Part shown: in pieces, positions 40,646 to 48,910 of the stretch
Numbering within the stretch: the first letter of the stretch is position 1
Layout of the letters: every line of letters starts with the position of its first letter
DNA from: Bisgaard Taxon 45
GTDB taxonomy: Bacteria; Pseudomonadota; Gammaproteobacteria; Enterobacterales; Pasteurellaceae
NCBI GenBank assembly: GCA_030783905.1
Contig: JAQAHH010000006.1
Location: 248,001-312,000 of the forward strand
Length of the DNA stretch: 64,000 nucleotides
Direction of reading: 5' to 3'
Program-made: the position numbers and the translations under genes
The notes under the pieces: model-generated
The model's database searches: none
Seen by the model: only the letters and a program-made list of their open reading frames with translations
What the model was told of the DNA's origin: nothing

Positions 40646-41347
40646 ATGCCTAAGATTTTATTAGTTGATGATGATGTTGAATTAATAGAGCTTCTTGCTG
40701 AGTTATTAACATTAGAAGGCTTTGAGATTGATATGGCAAATAATGGCTTACAGGCATTACAAAAGTTAGACCTGAGTTATGATTTAGTTTTGCTCGATAT
40801 TATGATGCCTGTCTTGAATGGGGTTGAGACTTTAAAGAAAATTCGTCAGGAATTTTCGGTTCCCGTGATCATGTTAACCGCACGAGGTGATGATATCGAC
40901 CGTATTCTCGGCCTTGAATTAGGCGCGGATGATTACATTCCAAAACCCTTTAATGATCGTGAACTTGTGGCCCGGATTAAAGCAATTTTACGTCGTACGC
41001 AACCTGCCACAACCTTAAATCCAGAAGTGAAAGAGAATCGCAGTGAATTTGTTTTTTGCGATATTACGCTTTATCCTGGTCGACAACAGGCGTTTCACCA
41101 TGATAAAGATTTAGAATTAACCGGAACAGAATTTGCACTCTTACAAAAATTGGTCTCAAATCCGGGCCAAATTCTTTCTAGAGAGTCGTTAAGCGTTGAA
41201 ATTCTAGGTAAACAATTAACCCCATTTGACCGTGCTATTGATATGCATATGTCAAATTTACGTAAGAAACTGCCTCCGCGTACTGATGGCTCGCCTTGGT
41301 TTAAAACCTTACGTGGACGAGGTTATTTGTTAGTATCAGAAAAATAA
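40646..41347 (+). CDS. cpxR: Response regulator CpxR
   Basis: A 233-residue OmpR-type regulator: receiver domain (1-120) with acidic Asp8-Asp10, phospho-acceptor Asp51 (LLDIMMP), and Lys in DDYIPKPFNDREL; winged-helix domain (about 140-233) with LTGTEFALLQKL and DMHMSNLRKKLPPRTDGSPWFKTLRGRGYLLV. The last segment is specific to CpxR. It controls periplasmic protein folding genes. The ATG at 40646 follows GAGGAG. cpxA follows after 54 nt that contain a perfect hairpin. Confidence 0.96.
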   Translation: MPKILLVDDDVELIELLAELLTLEGFEIDMANNGLQALQKLDLSYDLVLLDIMMPVLNGVETLKKIRQEFSVPVIMLTARGDDIDRILGLELGADDYIPKPFNDRELVARIKAILRRTQPATTLNPEVKENRSEFVFCDITLYPGRQQAFHHDKDLELTGTEFALLQKLVSNPGQILSRESLSVEILGKQLTPFDRAIDMHMSNLRKKLPPRTDGSPWFKTLRGRGYLLVSEK

Positions 41348-41358
41348 TCATGATGATA

Positions 41359-41385
41359 AAGGCTATTATCATGGATAATAGCCTT
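41359..41385. repeat. Perfect hairpin in the cpxR-cpxA gap
   Basis: AAGGCTATTATC / GATAATAGCCTT: 12-bp perfect arms with a 3-nt loop (ATG), 11 nt after the cpxR stop and 16 nt before the cpxA ATG. It is followed by GTGTTTGAGGG, with no T run, so it is not a standard terminator. Confidence 0.8.
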
Positions 41386-41401
41386 GTGTTTGAGGGCAAC
41401 T

Positions 41402-42805
41402 ATGCCATTTGCGAAAGAAAGTTTTTTTAACACCATTTCATTCCGGATTTTTGCCTTTTTCTGGTTAACGTTTTCGCTACTTTCCATTCTGATTTTTTCA
41501 ATTCCTTATTTTGATTCACGTATTTATTCTGAATTAAGCGAAAAGGAGCTGTCTTCTTATCAACAAGAAATTATCACCTCTATTCGTCATAACCAAATTG
41601 CCCGTATTTTAGCGGGTGTCCCGCTCTCTCATGCAGAACGATTTGATGGTATTCGACCTGTTTTAGTCGATGATGTGGATGATAGCAATATCTTAGGTGC
41701 GACGGCCGCAGAAATTCCGTTATTAACACAATTTATGTTTTCGTCTTCTGATCCCACCAGACCGTTAAAAAAAGTATTCGGCGATATGCGTATCGTTGGC
41801 CCTTTTTCTATTCATTTAGGTGGGGAGGCAAATAAATCTTATACCCTGTATTTCATTGATAGAGTGAACGCACAAAAAGAAATTATGAGTTTTGTGTTTG
41901 CTAACCCTATCTTACTGGTGGGCTTGATTATTTTGGTATCGACCCCGTTATTGTGGTGGCTTGCGCGCAGTATTGGTAAACCCATTGGAAACTTGCAGAT
42001 GTCGGCAAAGGCCGTGGCGTTAGGCGATTTCAAAATTAATAAAGATCTGGAAACCAAAGGATCGCTTGAATTGCGTCAAGTGGGACAAAGTTTTAATCAA
42101 ATGACAGAGTCTTTGGAAGACTTACTCTCTAGCCAACAAGCCTTATTGTCATCAATTTCTCATGAATTGCGTACGCCATTAACCCGTTTACAATTAGCGT
42201 TGGCGTTATTACGTCGTCGTTTTGGCGAGGAAAATACCGAAATTCATCGTATTGAAATTGAGGCGCGTCGTTTAGATAAAATGATTAATGATCTTTTATT
42301 ATTATCAAGACAGCAGTTACATAGTCATGTTTCACGCGAGATTTTTCCGATTCATGAATTATGGGAAGAAGTGCTTGACGATGCGATATTTGAGGCAGAA
42401 CACCGTAAATTAAATTTTGTCGTAAGGCAAAACATTACTCAGCCTGCCCGTTATTATGTGAATGGTAATAAAGCACTTTTAGTCAGTGCGATAGAAAATA
42501 TTGTGCGCAATGCGTTGAAATATACTAAAAGTGAAATCAGGGTATCGATTTTCTTAAAACGTCAAGAATTGATGATTGTGATTGATGATAATGGTCATGG
42601 TTTAGATGCATCCGAATACGAGAAAATTTTCCAACCTTTTTACCGGGTCGATGAGACTAGAACGCGAGAAACTGGCGGAACGGGATTAGGGTTAGCCATT
42701 GTGGCTAACGTCGTTAAAGAACATCACGGTGCGGTATGGGCTAATGCTAGTCAGCTTGGCGGACTTTGTGTCAGTTTATGTATTCCGCTTTGGATTACTA
42801 GCTAG
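41402..42805 (+). CDS. cpxA: Sensor histidine kinase CpxA
   Basis: A 467-residue inner-membrane sensor. First membrane helix about 15-35, a periplasmic sensor loop to about 165, second helix about 170-190, then HAMP, the dimerisation H-box SSISHELRTPLTRLQ with His254, and the ATPase with N-box ENIVRNALKYT, G1 DDNGHGLD and G2 GGTGLGLAI. It phosphorylates and dephosphorylates CpxR in response to envelope stress. The ATG at 41402 matches the family; another in-frame ATG is at 41384 within the preceding hairpin. No cpxP is adjacent. Confidence 0.94.
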   Translation: MPFAKESFFNTISFRIFAFFWLTFSLLSILIFSIPYFDSRIYSELSEKELSSYQQEIITSIRHNQIARILAGVPLSHAERFDGIRPVLVDDVDDSNILGATAAEIPLLTQFMFSSSDPTRPLKKVFGDMRIVGPFSIHLGGEANKSYTLYFIDRVNAQKEIMSFVFANPILLVGLIILVSTPLLWWLARSIGKPIGNLQMSAKAVALGDFKINKDLETKGSLELRQVGQSFNQMTESLEDLLSSQQALLSSISHELRTPLTRLQLALALLRRRFGEENTEIHRIEIEARRLDKMINDLLLLSRQQLHSHVSREIFPIHELWEEVLDDAIFEAEHRKLNFVVRQNITQPARYYVNGNKALLVSAIENIVRNALKYTKSEIRVSIFLKRQELMIVIDDNGHGLDASEYEKIFQPFYRVDETRTRETGGTGLGLAIVANVVKEHHGAVWANASQLGGLCVSLCIPLWITS

Positions 42806-42819
42806 GTTTAGCGTGTTAG

Positions 42820-42848
42820 AAAAATGCCACAATCGTTGTGGCATTTTT
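42820..42848. terminator. Bidirectional terminator between cpxA and yhhQ
   Basis: AAAAATGCCACAA / TTGTGGCATTTTT with loop TCG; 13-bp stem, symmetric A and T flanks, between convergent genes. Confidence 0.95.
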
Positions 42849-42859
42849 TATCCTTCCGG

Positions 42860-43567
42860 TTAAGCCACTTGTGGCGGGGCACTGAGTGCTTGGATTTTAC
42901 GTAAAATGAAATTAAGTACCACGCCGTAAGCTGGGACAAATAAGATGATACCCACGAAGAGTTTAAATAAATAATCCACAAAACCTAATGCCGCCCAATG
43001 TTCTGCCATAAACGGATCGCTACTGGCATAAAATGCGATGGCAAAGAACAGGAACGTGTCTGCCATGGAACCAAAAATCATGGAACTGCTTGGTGCAATC
43101 CACCAGGTTTTTAATTGACGTAAGCGGTTAAACACTAACACATCTAACAGTTGTCCAAATACATAGGCAAAGAAACTGGCAACCGCAATACGGAAAACAA
43201 AAGTATTAAACTGTGTTAAGGCAGTTAGGCCTTGATATTGGGTATCTTGGAACAGCGTAGAAATCACATAACTTATCACTAATGCGGGGAGCATGACCAC
43301 AAAAATAATCCAACGTGCTTCTTTGGCACCAAAAATACGTACGGTTAAATCGGTGGCTAAGAAAATAAAAGGAAAGGTTAGTGTCCCCCAAGTACTATGA
43401 AAACTAAAATCTTCACGAGTACCAAATTGACTTAGTGGGAGAGTGATTTCAAAGGGAATCTGAACCAGATAATTACTGGCAGCGATAATCGCAATATGAA
43501 AAAAGCTCAATAGGATTAACGCACGACGAGTTTGTTGATCATTCAAGATCGAAAATGTATTTTTCAT
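42860..43567 (-). CDS. yhhQ: Queuosine precursor transporter YhhQ (QPTR family)
   Basis: A 235-residue inner-membrane protein of the DUF165/QPTR family with six or seven hydrophobic spans; FPFIFLATDLTVRIFG and FGQLLDVLVFNRLR are family signatures. E. coli YhhQ imports the queuosine precursors preQ0 and preQ1, for tRNA wobble modification. A preQ1-I type riboswitch directly precedes the start codon and includes its ribosome binding site, supporting preQ1 as the substrate. Confidence 0.94.
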   Translation of the reverse strand: MKNTFSILNDQQTRRALILLSFFHIAIIAASNYLVQIPFEITLPLSQFGTREDFSFHSTWGTLTFPFIFLATDLTVRIFGAKEARWIIFVVMLPALVISYVISTLFQDTQYQGLTALTQFNTFVFRIAVASFFAYVFGQLLDVLVFNRLRQLKTWWIAPSSSMIFGSMADTFLFFAIAFYASSDPFMAEHWAALGFVDYLFKLFVGIILFVPAYGVVLNFILRKIQALSAPPQVA

Positions 43568-43574
43568 TGATATA

Positions 43575-43609
43575 CCTTTTTAATTGAAACTTGGGGTGAG
43601 GGAACCCAA
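43575..43609 (-). promoter_or_regulatory. PreQ1-I type riboswitch controlling yhhQ translation
   Basis: On the minus strand: P1 stem UUGGG / CCCAA closing the loop UUCCCUCAC (conserved UUC and ACCC positions), then an A-rich tail ending AAAAAGG. Loop CCU can pair with tail AGG to give the H-type pseudoknot. AAAGG is also the ribosome binding site, 8 nt before the yhhQ ATG, so ligand binding would hide it. Size, layout and the transporter downstream all fit class I preQ1 riboswitches. Confidence 0.78.
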
Positions 43610-43754
43610 ACAAAAACCACATTGTTATTCGCCATTGGCGAGGCGCCCATCATACGGATTTCACAGCAGAATGCAAGTTTGTTTACCGATTAAACGTTTG
43701 CACTCCCCTATAATCTCGTTACAATAAGATACATGTTGATTTTTTAGGTGAGCT

Positions 43755-44225
43755 ATGTTTGTTCTTTATACTCTCATTGCACTTGTGGCTGGGGTCGCAT
43801 TAGCGTCTCAAGCCGCAATCAATTCACAACTAGCAAAAGCGATGGGCAATGAACCACTAGTTGCCACCTTGATTTCTTTTGCCATGGGAACGTTGTGCTT
43901 GTTGGTGATTTCACTGTTAAAAACAGATTTAACGGGGCATCTTTCGACTGCCGCACAACATAGTTGGTGGAAATATATTGGCGGTGCGTTAGGGGCATTA
44001 GTTGTGTTTACCACCGTTTTACTCTCGCCTAAAATGGGCATTACCAACATGCTGTTTTTTATTATTGTCGGGCAATTAATTGCGGCTATGGTGATTGATC
44101 ATTTTGGTTTAATTCATATGCCAGTACGTGAAGTTAACCTGTTTAAATTGACAGGGATAGCCATTGTGGGTATTGGACTAATTATTTTTTTCTTTGGCGA
44201 TAAAGTCATGGCGCGTTTTCAATAA
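43755..44225 (+). CDS. YdcZ/DUF606 family DMT-type membrane protein
   Basis: A 156-residue protein with five hydrophobic spans: VALASQAAINSQLAKAMGNEP near the start and YIGGALGALVVFTTVLLSPKMG in the middle are typical of DUF606 proteins, a short branch of the drug/metabolite transporter superfamily. Substrate unknown. It stands alone between the yhhQ promoter region and copZ; an uptake signal follows at 44240-44248. Confidence 0.85.
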   Translation: MFVLYTLIALVAGVALASQAAINSQLAKAMGNEPLVATLISFAMGTLCLLVISLLKTDLTGHLSTAAQHSWWKYIGGALGALVVFTTVLLSPKMGITNMLFFIIVGQLIAAMVIDHFGLIHMPVREVNLFKLTGIAIVGIGLIIFFFGDKVMARFQ

Positions 44226-44304
44226 GCGTGCTGAGGCGAAAGTGCGGTAGTATGTTAATAAGTTTTGTTATTCCCTTTTTCACAACAGCAAGGAGGAGCG
44301 CATA

Positions 44305-44517
44305 ATGCAACGCGTAACATTGAACATTGAAGGTATGCACTGTGGTGGTTGCGTGAAAACCGTCGAGCGTGTATTACAGGCATTAGAAGGTGTTCAACAG
44401 GTCAAGGTAAGCCTAGATAAAGCCTGTGTAGATATTCAATATGATGCAGACGCTGTATCCATTGATCAGTTAGTTGGGCAGGTAGAAAACGCAGGCTTTG
44501 ATGCCCAACCAGCCTAA
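44305..44517 (+). CDS. copZ: Small copper chaperone (CopZ-type HMA protein)
   Basis: A 70-residue single heavy-metal-associated domain with the Cu(I) motif GMHCGGC (Cys13, Cys16) after the first strand. It probably delivers cytoplasmic copper to the CopA ATPase encoded 141 nt downstream. AAGGAGGAG precedes the ATG, one of the strongest ribosome binding sites in the window. No MerR-type CueR gene is adjacent. Confidence 0.92.
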   Translation: MQRVTLNIEGMHCGGCVKTVERVLQALEGVQQVKVSLDKACVDIQYDADAVSIDQLVGQVENAGFDAQPA

Positions 44518-44540
44518 TGCTGTTTTCAGCTTGTGATCAG

Positions 44541-44558
44541 GGTGAGCACGCGCTCACC
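44541..44558. repeat. Hairpin between copZ and copA
   Basis: GGTGAGC / GCTCACC with a 4-nt loop, 24 nt after copZ, followed by the mildly T-rich TTTGGTCTTTTGG. Possibly a leaky terminator that gives more copZ than copA mRNA. Confidence 0.6.
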
Positions 44559-44657
44559 TTTGGTCTTTTGGCATTATTTAATACGGAATAAGATTTATTT
44601 TACTCGGTTGTTTCATTCTTTTTATTCAAAATCGACCGCACTGTTAGAGGAGCGGAT

Positions 44658-46838
44658 ATGCAACAAAAAATCACCCTTCAAATTCAGGGTATGACCTGTC
44701 AGGCTTGTGCAAGCCGTATTGAAAAAGTCTTAAATAAAAAACCGTTCATTCAACAAGCGAGTGTGAATTTTGCCAGCGAACAAGCCCAAGTGCATTTTGA
44801 CGACAGTGAACATGCGGTACAAGATATTTTGCAGCTCATTGAAAACGCAGGTTTTAGCGGGCGTCTGCAATCAGCGCAAGTCCCACCTCTTGTAGAAACA
44901 CGCACTCCTTCGTGGCGTTTAGGACTGTTATTGCTAATTAATATTCCCTTTATGCTTGGCATGATCGGTATGATGCTGGGGCAATACCATTGGATGCTCC
45001 CACCATGGTGGCAATGTGTCCTCGCCACGATTGTGCAATTTGGCTTAGCATTGCCTTTTTATAAAAGCGCTTGGGGCAGTTTAAAAGGGCGTTTAGCCAA
45101 TATGGATGTATTGGTGAGTCTAGGTACATTAAGTATTTATTTTTATTCCTTATTTATGTTGCTTGCCAATACTCACGACCATACACACGAAGGCCTGCCA
45201 CATGTGTATTTTGAGGCGAGTGTGATGGTACTTGGTTTTGTCAGCTTGGGTAAATTTTTAGAAGAACGCACCAAAAAACATAGTCTCAACAGTTTGGGGT
45301 TGCTCGTCAAACTGACCCCACCACAAGTGAGTGTGCAACGTGATGGACAATGGCAAACCGTGCCGTTAGATCAAGTAAAAATCGGTGATATGTTACGTGT
45401 CAAGCAAGGAGAACGCATTGCGGCAGATGGTGTGGTGCAAAGTGGCACTGGTTGGAGCGATGAAAGCCACCTCACAGGAGAATTTAAGCCTGAAATGAAA
45501 AAGGCGGGCAGCCGTGTATTAGCGGGCGCCATGCTAAGTGAAGGTTCACTGATTTATCAAGCCCAACAGCTAGGTAGTCAGACGCTTTTAGGCGATATGA
45601 TGAACGCTTTGGCAGAAGCGCAAGGGACGAAAGCGCCGATTGCCCGTTTTGCCGATAACGTGGCGGCGGTCTTTGTGCCAACGGTCGTGATCATTGCTTT
45701 GCTCACCTTTATGTTAACCTATTGGATAAAGCAAGATTGGGTGACGGGGCTAATGCATTCAGTGGCAGTGTTAGTGATTGCTTGCCCTTGTGCTTTGGGG
45801 TTAGCTACCCCCGCTGCCATTATGGCTGGGATGGGGAATGCAGTGAAGCGAGGCATTTGGTTTAAAGATGCGGCCGCCATGGAAGAAGCCGCTCGCGTGA
45901 ATGTGGTCGTGTTAGATAAAACAGGGACGTTAACGGAAGGCAAACCACACATTGCGGCCATTTGGATCGCGCAAAAGTGCGGTTATTCTGAAGCAGATTT
46001 TTATCGCTTGGCCGCCTCGGTGGAACAACATGCCACACACCCTTTAGCGAAAGCGATTGTGCAACAAGCCCAACAAAAAGGGCTTGAACTACGCCATGCT
46101 GATCATATTCAAACTGAACTGGGGGCGGGCGTACAAGCAGATGTTGAAGGTATCGGTACGGTGAAAGTGGGTAAAGCTGATTATTGTCACGTCAGCCTGC
46201 CCCCTTTAGCCGATCCGATTTGGCGCTTAGCGAGTATTGTGGCGGTGGCGGTAAATGATCAACCCATCGGCGCCTTTGCCATTACAGATCCGTTAAAAGC
46301 AGATTCCATTGAAGGGATAAAACGCCTGCAAGCGCAACAGATTGACGTGTACATGATGAGTGGTGACCAACAAAGTGCGGTACGCTATATTGCTGATCAG
46401 CTTGGCATCCAAAATGCGTATGGCAACCTGTCGCCACGTGATAAAGCGAGCAAAATTGAGCAATTACAAGCACAAGGCAAGGTGGTGGCGATGGTCGGTG
46501 ATGGTATTAATGATGCCCTCGCCTTAGCCCGTGCCAATGTGAGTTTTGCCATGAAAAATGGCGCAGATGTGGCGGAACATACCGCCTCTGCAACCTTAAT
46601 GCAACATTCCGTCAATCAAATGGTGGACGGGCTGTTACTTGCACAGGCGACCCTCAAAAATATTAAACAAAATCTATTTTTTGCCTTTGTTTATAACGTG
46701 TTAGGTATTCCGATTGCCGCTTTTGGACTATTGAACCCGATTATTGCGGGAGCTGCCATGGCATTGAGTTCGGTGTCGGTCTTAATGAATGCGTTGCGCT
46801 TGAAAAAACTCAAATTGGATCACGAGAGAAGTGAGTAG
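44658..46838 (+). CDS. copA: Cu(I)-exporting P1B-type ATPase CopA
   Basis: A 726-residue copper efflux pump. One N-terminal metal-binding domain (GMTCQAC, Cys14 and Cys17), eight hydrophobic segments, actuator TGEF, transmembrane metal motif Cys376-Pro-Cys378, phosphorylated Asp420 in DKTGTLTEG, the HP locus THPLAKA and hinge GDGINDALAL. Only one HMA domain, against two in E. coli CopA. Together with copZ it removes cytoplasmic copper. GAGGAGCGG precedes the ATG. Two forward uptake signals lie inside it. Confidence 0.96.
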   Translation: MQQKITLQIQGMTCQACASRIEKVLNKKPFIQQASVNFASEQAQVHFDDSEHAVQDILQLIENAGFSGRLQSAQVPPLVETRTPSWRLGLLLLINIPFMLGMIGMMLGQYHWMLPPWWQCVLATIVQFGLALPFYKSAWGSLKGRLANMDVLVSLGTLSIYFYSLFMLLANTHDHTHEGLPHVYFEASVMVLGFVSLGKFLEERTKKHSLNSLGLLVKLTPPQVSVQRDGQWQTVPLDQVKIGDMLRVKQGERIAADGVVQSGTGWSDESHLTGEFKPEMKKAGSRVLAGAMLSEGSLIYQAQQLGSQTLLGDMMNALAEAQGTKAPIARFADNVAAVFVPTVVIIALLTFMLTYWIKQDWVTGLMHSVAVLVIACPCALGLATPAAIMAGMGNAVKRGIWFKDAAAMEEAARVNVVVLDKTGTLTEGKPHIAAIWIAQKCGYSEADFYRLAASVEQHATHPLAKAIVQQAQQKGLELRHADHIQTELGAGVQADVEGIGTVKVGKADYCHVSLPPLADPIWRLASIVAVAVNDQPIGAFAITDPLKADSIEGIKRLQAQQIDVYMMSGDQQSAVRYIADQLGIQNAYGNLSPRDKASKIEQLQAQGKVVAMVGDGINDALALARANVSFAMKNGADVAEHTASATLMQHSVNQMVDGLLLAQATLKNIKQNLFFAFVYNVLGIPIAAFGLLNPIIAGAAMALSSVSVLMNALRLKKLKLDHERSE

Positions 46839-46913
46839 TGGCATAAAATCAGTAAAACTGCCTTACTATTGACCGCACTTTTATCGACGAGATAGGCGGC
46901 TTGTGGCATAAGA

Positions 46914-46950
46914 AAAGGGCACGGCACGTTTTAGCATGGTGCCCTTTCGT
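46914..46950. terminator. Bidirectional terminator between copA and folA
   Basis: AAAGGGCAC / GTGCCCTTT, 9-bp stem with a 16-nt loop. On the minus strand the tail is TTTTCTTA; on the plus strand CGTGTATG, so it serves folA better. Confidence 0.75.
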
Positions 46951-46964
46951 GTATGATTAGCGAT

Positions 46965-47456
46965 CTAGTCTGCTGTCTTACGGCGTAAAATAAAAAAACG
47001 GCAGTCATACGCATTATTTTCATCTGCGTGACGCCATTCCTCATGCTCAATGTCCCAGTCTTGCCAGGCAATTTCAGGAAAGAAGGTATCCCCCTCTAAT
47101 TCAGTTTGAATCTCGGTGAGATAGATCTTATCGGCTTTATTGAAATAGTGTTTAAATAATTCGCCTCCGCCAATCAGCATAATTTCCGGGGCATCTTTGA
47201 CAAACGCTAGCGCACTGTCAAGGCTATTTTGCCAAACGATGCCTTCACGTTCATAAGGTTGGCGAGAGAGGACTACATTGGTTCGTTTCGGTAGTGGACG
47301 TCCAATGCTTTCAAAGGTTTTTCGCCCCATAATCACCGGTTTACCGGTGGTATTTTGGCGAAACCAGGCTAAATCGGCAGGCAAATGCCAAGGCATTTGA
47401 TTGTCTTTGCCAATCACATGGTTTTTTGTCATAGCGACGATAAGGCTTAATGTCAT
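46965..47456 (-). CDS. folA: Dihydrofolate reductase
   Basis: Reduces dihydrofolate to tetrahydrofolate with NADPH; target of trimethoprim. The 163-residue chromosomal type has SLIVAMTKNHVIGKDNQMPWHLPADLAWFR, with Asp in the active-site helix, KPVIMGRKTFESIGRPLPKRTNVVLS, and IMLIGGGELF. The frame extends 34 codons upstream into yjjB, but the ATG at 47456 matches the family start. Confidence 0.97.
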   Translation of the reverse strand: MTLSLIVAMTKNHVIGKDNQMPWHLPADLAWFRQNTTGKPVIMGRKTFESIGRPLPKRTNVVLSRQPYEREGIVWQNSLDSALAFVKDAPEIMLIGGGELFKHYFNKADKIYLTEIQTELEGDTFFPEIAWQDWDIEHEEWRHADENNAYDCRFFILRRKTAD

Positions 47457-47493
47457 ATTCAATTTCCGAAAGTGCAAGCAAAAGATGGGGCTA

Positions 47494-47955
47494 CTATACC
47501 ACAGGTTTTTGCCGATAGAACAGTAAGCCCGGCAATGCGAGTCCAAAAACCAATGCACCGAGGATAAAGCCTGTTTTGATAAAATAATCGATCATCTGGG
47601 CAGTAAGTTCATGAGACCAACCTTGATTATGTAACTGCACCACGGCAATCATTGCTTTATAAGCATAAACACCGGGAATCATTGGGATAATTGCGGCGAC
47701 AGTAAATACTTTTGGGTGCGCTAAGTAACGATGAGATAAATGCACCCCAATAAAGCCTATGAGGGCCGCGCCACAGAATGTGGCAAACACTAAAGGGAAT
47801 TCAAAATGCACTAACAGCGTACGTAAGCCATGGCCGAGTGCACCTAAGACTGCACAATACTTTAACGCTTTAGGTGGCACATTAAACACTAAAGCAAACC
47901 CCACAGCAGGAATAGCGGCAAAAAACATATCATCAAGCAAATTTAGCATTAACAT
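47494..47955 (-). CDS. yjjB: ThrE-family exporter small subunit YjjB
   Basis: A 153-residue membrane protein of the threonine/serine exporter family (DUF3815), with IPAVGFALVFNVPPKALKY and LAHPKVFTVAAIIPMIPGVYAYKAM matching E. coli YjjB. YjjP and YjjB together form one ThrE-like carrier; in E. coli they were reported to export succinate. The ATG at 47955 is 1 nt after the yjjP stop with GGGGG upstream, so the two are coupled. Confidence 0.92.
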   Translation of the reverse strand: MLMLNLLDDMFFAAIPAVGFALVFNVPPKALKYCAVLGALGHGLRTLLVHFEFPLVFATFCGAALIGFIGVHLSHRYLAHPKVFTVAAIIPMIPGVYAYKAMIAVVQLHNQGWSHELTAQMIDYFIKTGFILGALVFGLALPGLLFYRQKPVV

Positions 47956-47956
47956 C

Positions 47957-48745
47957 TTATTTCCCCCATGCCGTAATACCGAGGACACTCAAGGCAAACA
48001 CAATACCTAAACATGCGCCAAAGGTAAGAATCGTGGCGAGTGTCCAACGAGCCATCCCCATATTGATATGGCCTTTTAAAATATCGGCTAAGGCATTAAT
48101 CAATGGGAAACCCGGCACCAGTAACAATACGCTTGAGGCTAAGGCGATTTGTGGTTGATTGCCAATATCGTATTTTAAGCCAAGTCCAGCAACTAATGAG
48201 GCGACAAAAGCCGTTAAGGCGAAGACGATCAGTGGATTATAATGCCTTGCCGCGAGGGCTTGGCGAACATACATCGCGATGGAGGCGGCAATAAAGGTCA
48301 CCAGTGCGACAAGCTCATCACCACCAGATAAATGGGCGAAACTGGCACAGGACAGCCCAATCATCAACATCACAAAATAGCGATTGTATTTGAGCGGTTT
48401 AATGCGTGCGAGCTTGGCTTTCACTTGTTGCATATCATAAATTTTATGCTCTGCAGTGATAACAATCCGCTGTACTTCGGTGACCACTTGCATATTAATG
48501 CCCTTATCTTGGTTTTTACGTACAGTGGTAATGCAATGATGTTGGTTTAACGTGGTAAGAATAATCGCGTTCGGTGTGAGAGCACATTCGACACTTTCAA
48601 CGCCTAAGGCGATACCAAGTCGATGGGCCATTTGTACAATCACCGCACTTTCAGCACCATGTTGTAATAAGAGTTGGGCGACTTGCACACAAAGGCGAGT
48701 GATTTCCCGTTGCCGCTCCGTTTCTAGTGAAGAGGTTGAAGTCAT
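47957..48745 (-). CDS. yjjP: ThrE-family exporter large subunit YjjP
   Basis: A 262-residue protein: cytoplasmic N-terminal domain (DUF1212, CVQVAQLLLQHGAESAVIVQM, GVESVECALTPNAIILT) then five membrane spans with LLVPGFPLINALADILKGHI. It is the other half of the split ThrE exporter with YjjB. The 165-nt gap to divergent proB holds only promoter DNA. Confidence 0.92.
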   Translation of the reverse strand: MTSTSSLETERQREITRLCVQVAQLLLQHGAESAVIVQMAHRLGIALGVESVECALTPNAIILTTLNQHHCITTVRKNQDKGINMQVVTEVQRIVITAEHKIYDMQQVKAKLARIKPLKYNRYFVMLMIGLSCASFAHLSGGDELVALVTFIAASIAMYVRQALAARHYNPLIVFALTAFVASLVAGLGLKYDIGNQPQIALASSVLLLVPGFPLINALADILKGHINMGMARWTLATILTFGACLGIVFALSVLGITAWGK

Positions 48746-48910
48746 AATCGAGTTCCTTGCTGAACAATCAAGAGATTTTATTATATGCTTTTTGGTTAAA
48801 AAAAATTTGTGCTAAATCATAGAAAATAGCAAGTAAACGAGATGATTTTTTGGATGATTAATGATAAGTTAACTTCAATTTTGCACCTCAAAAATAAGAT
48901 AATAGAGAAG

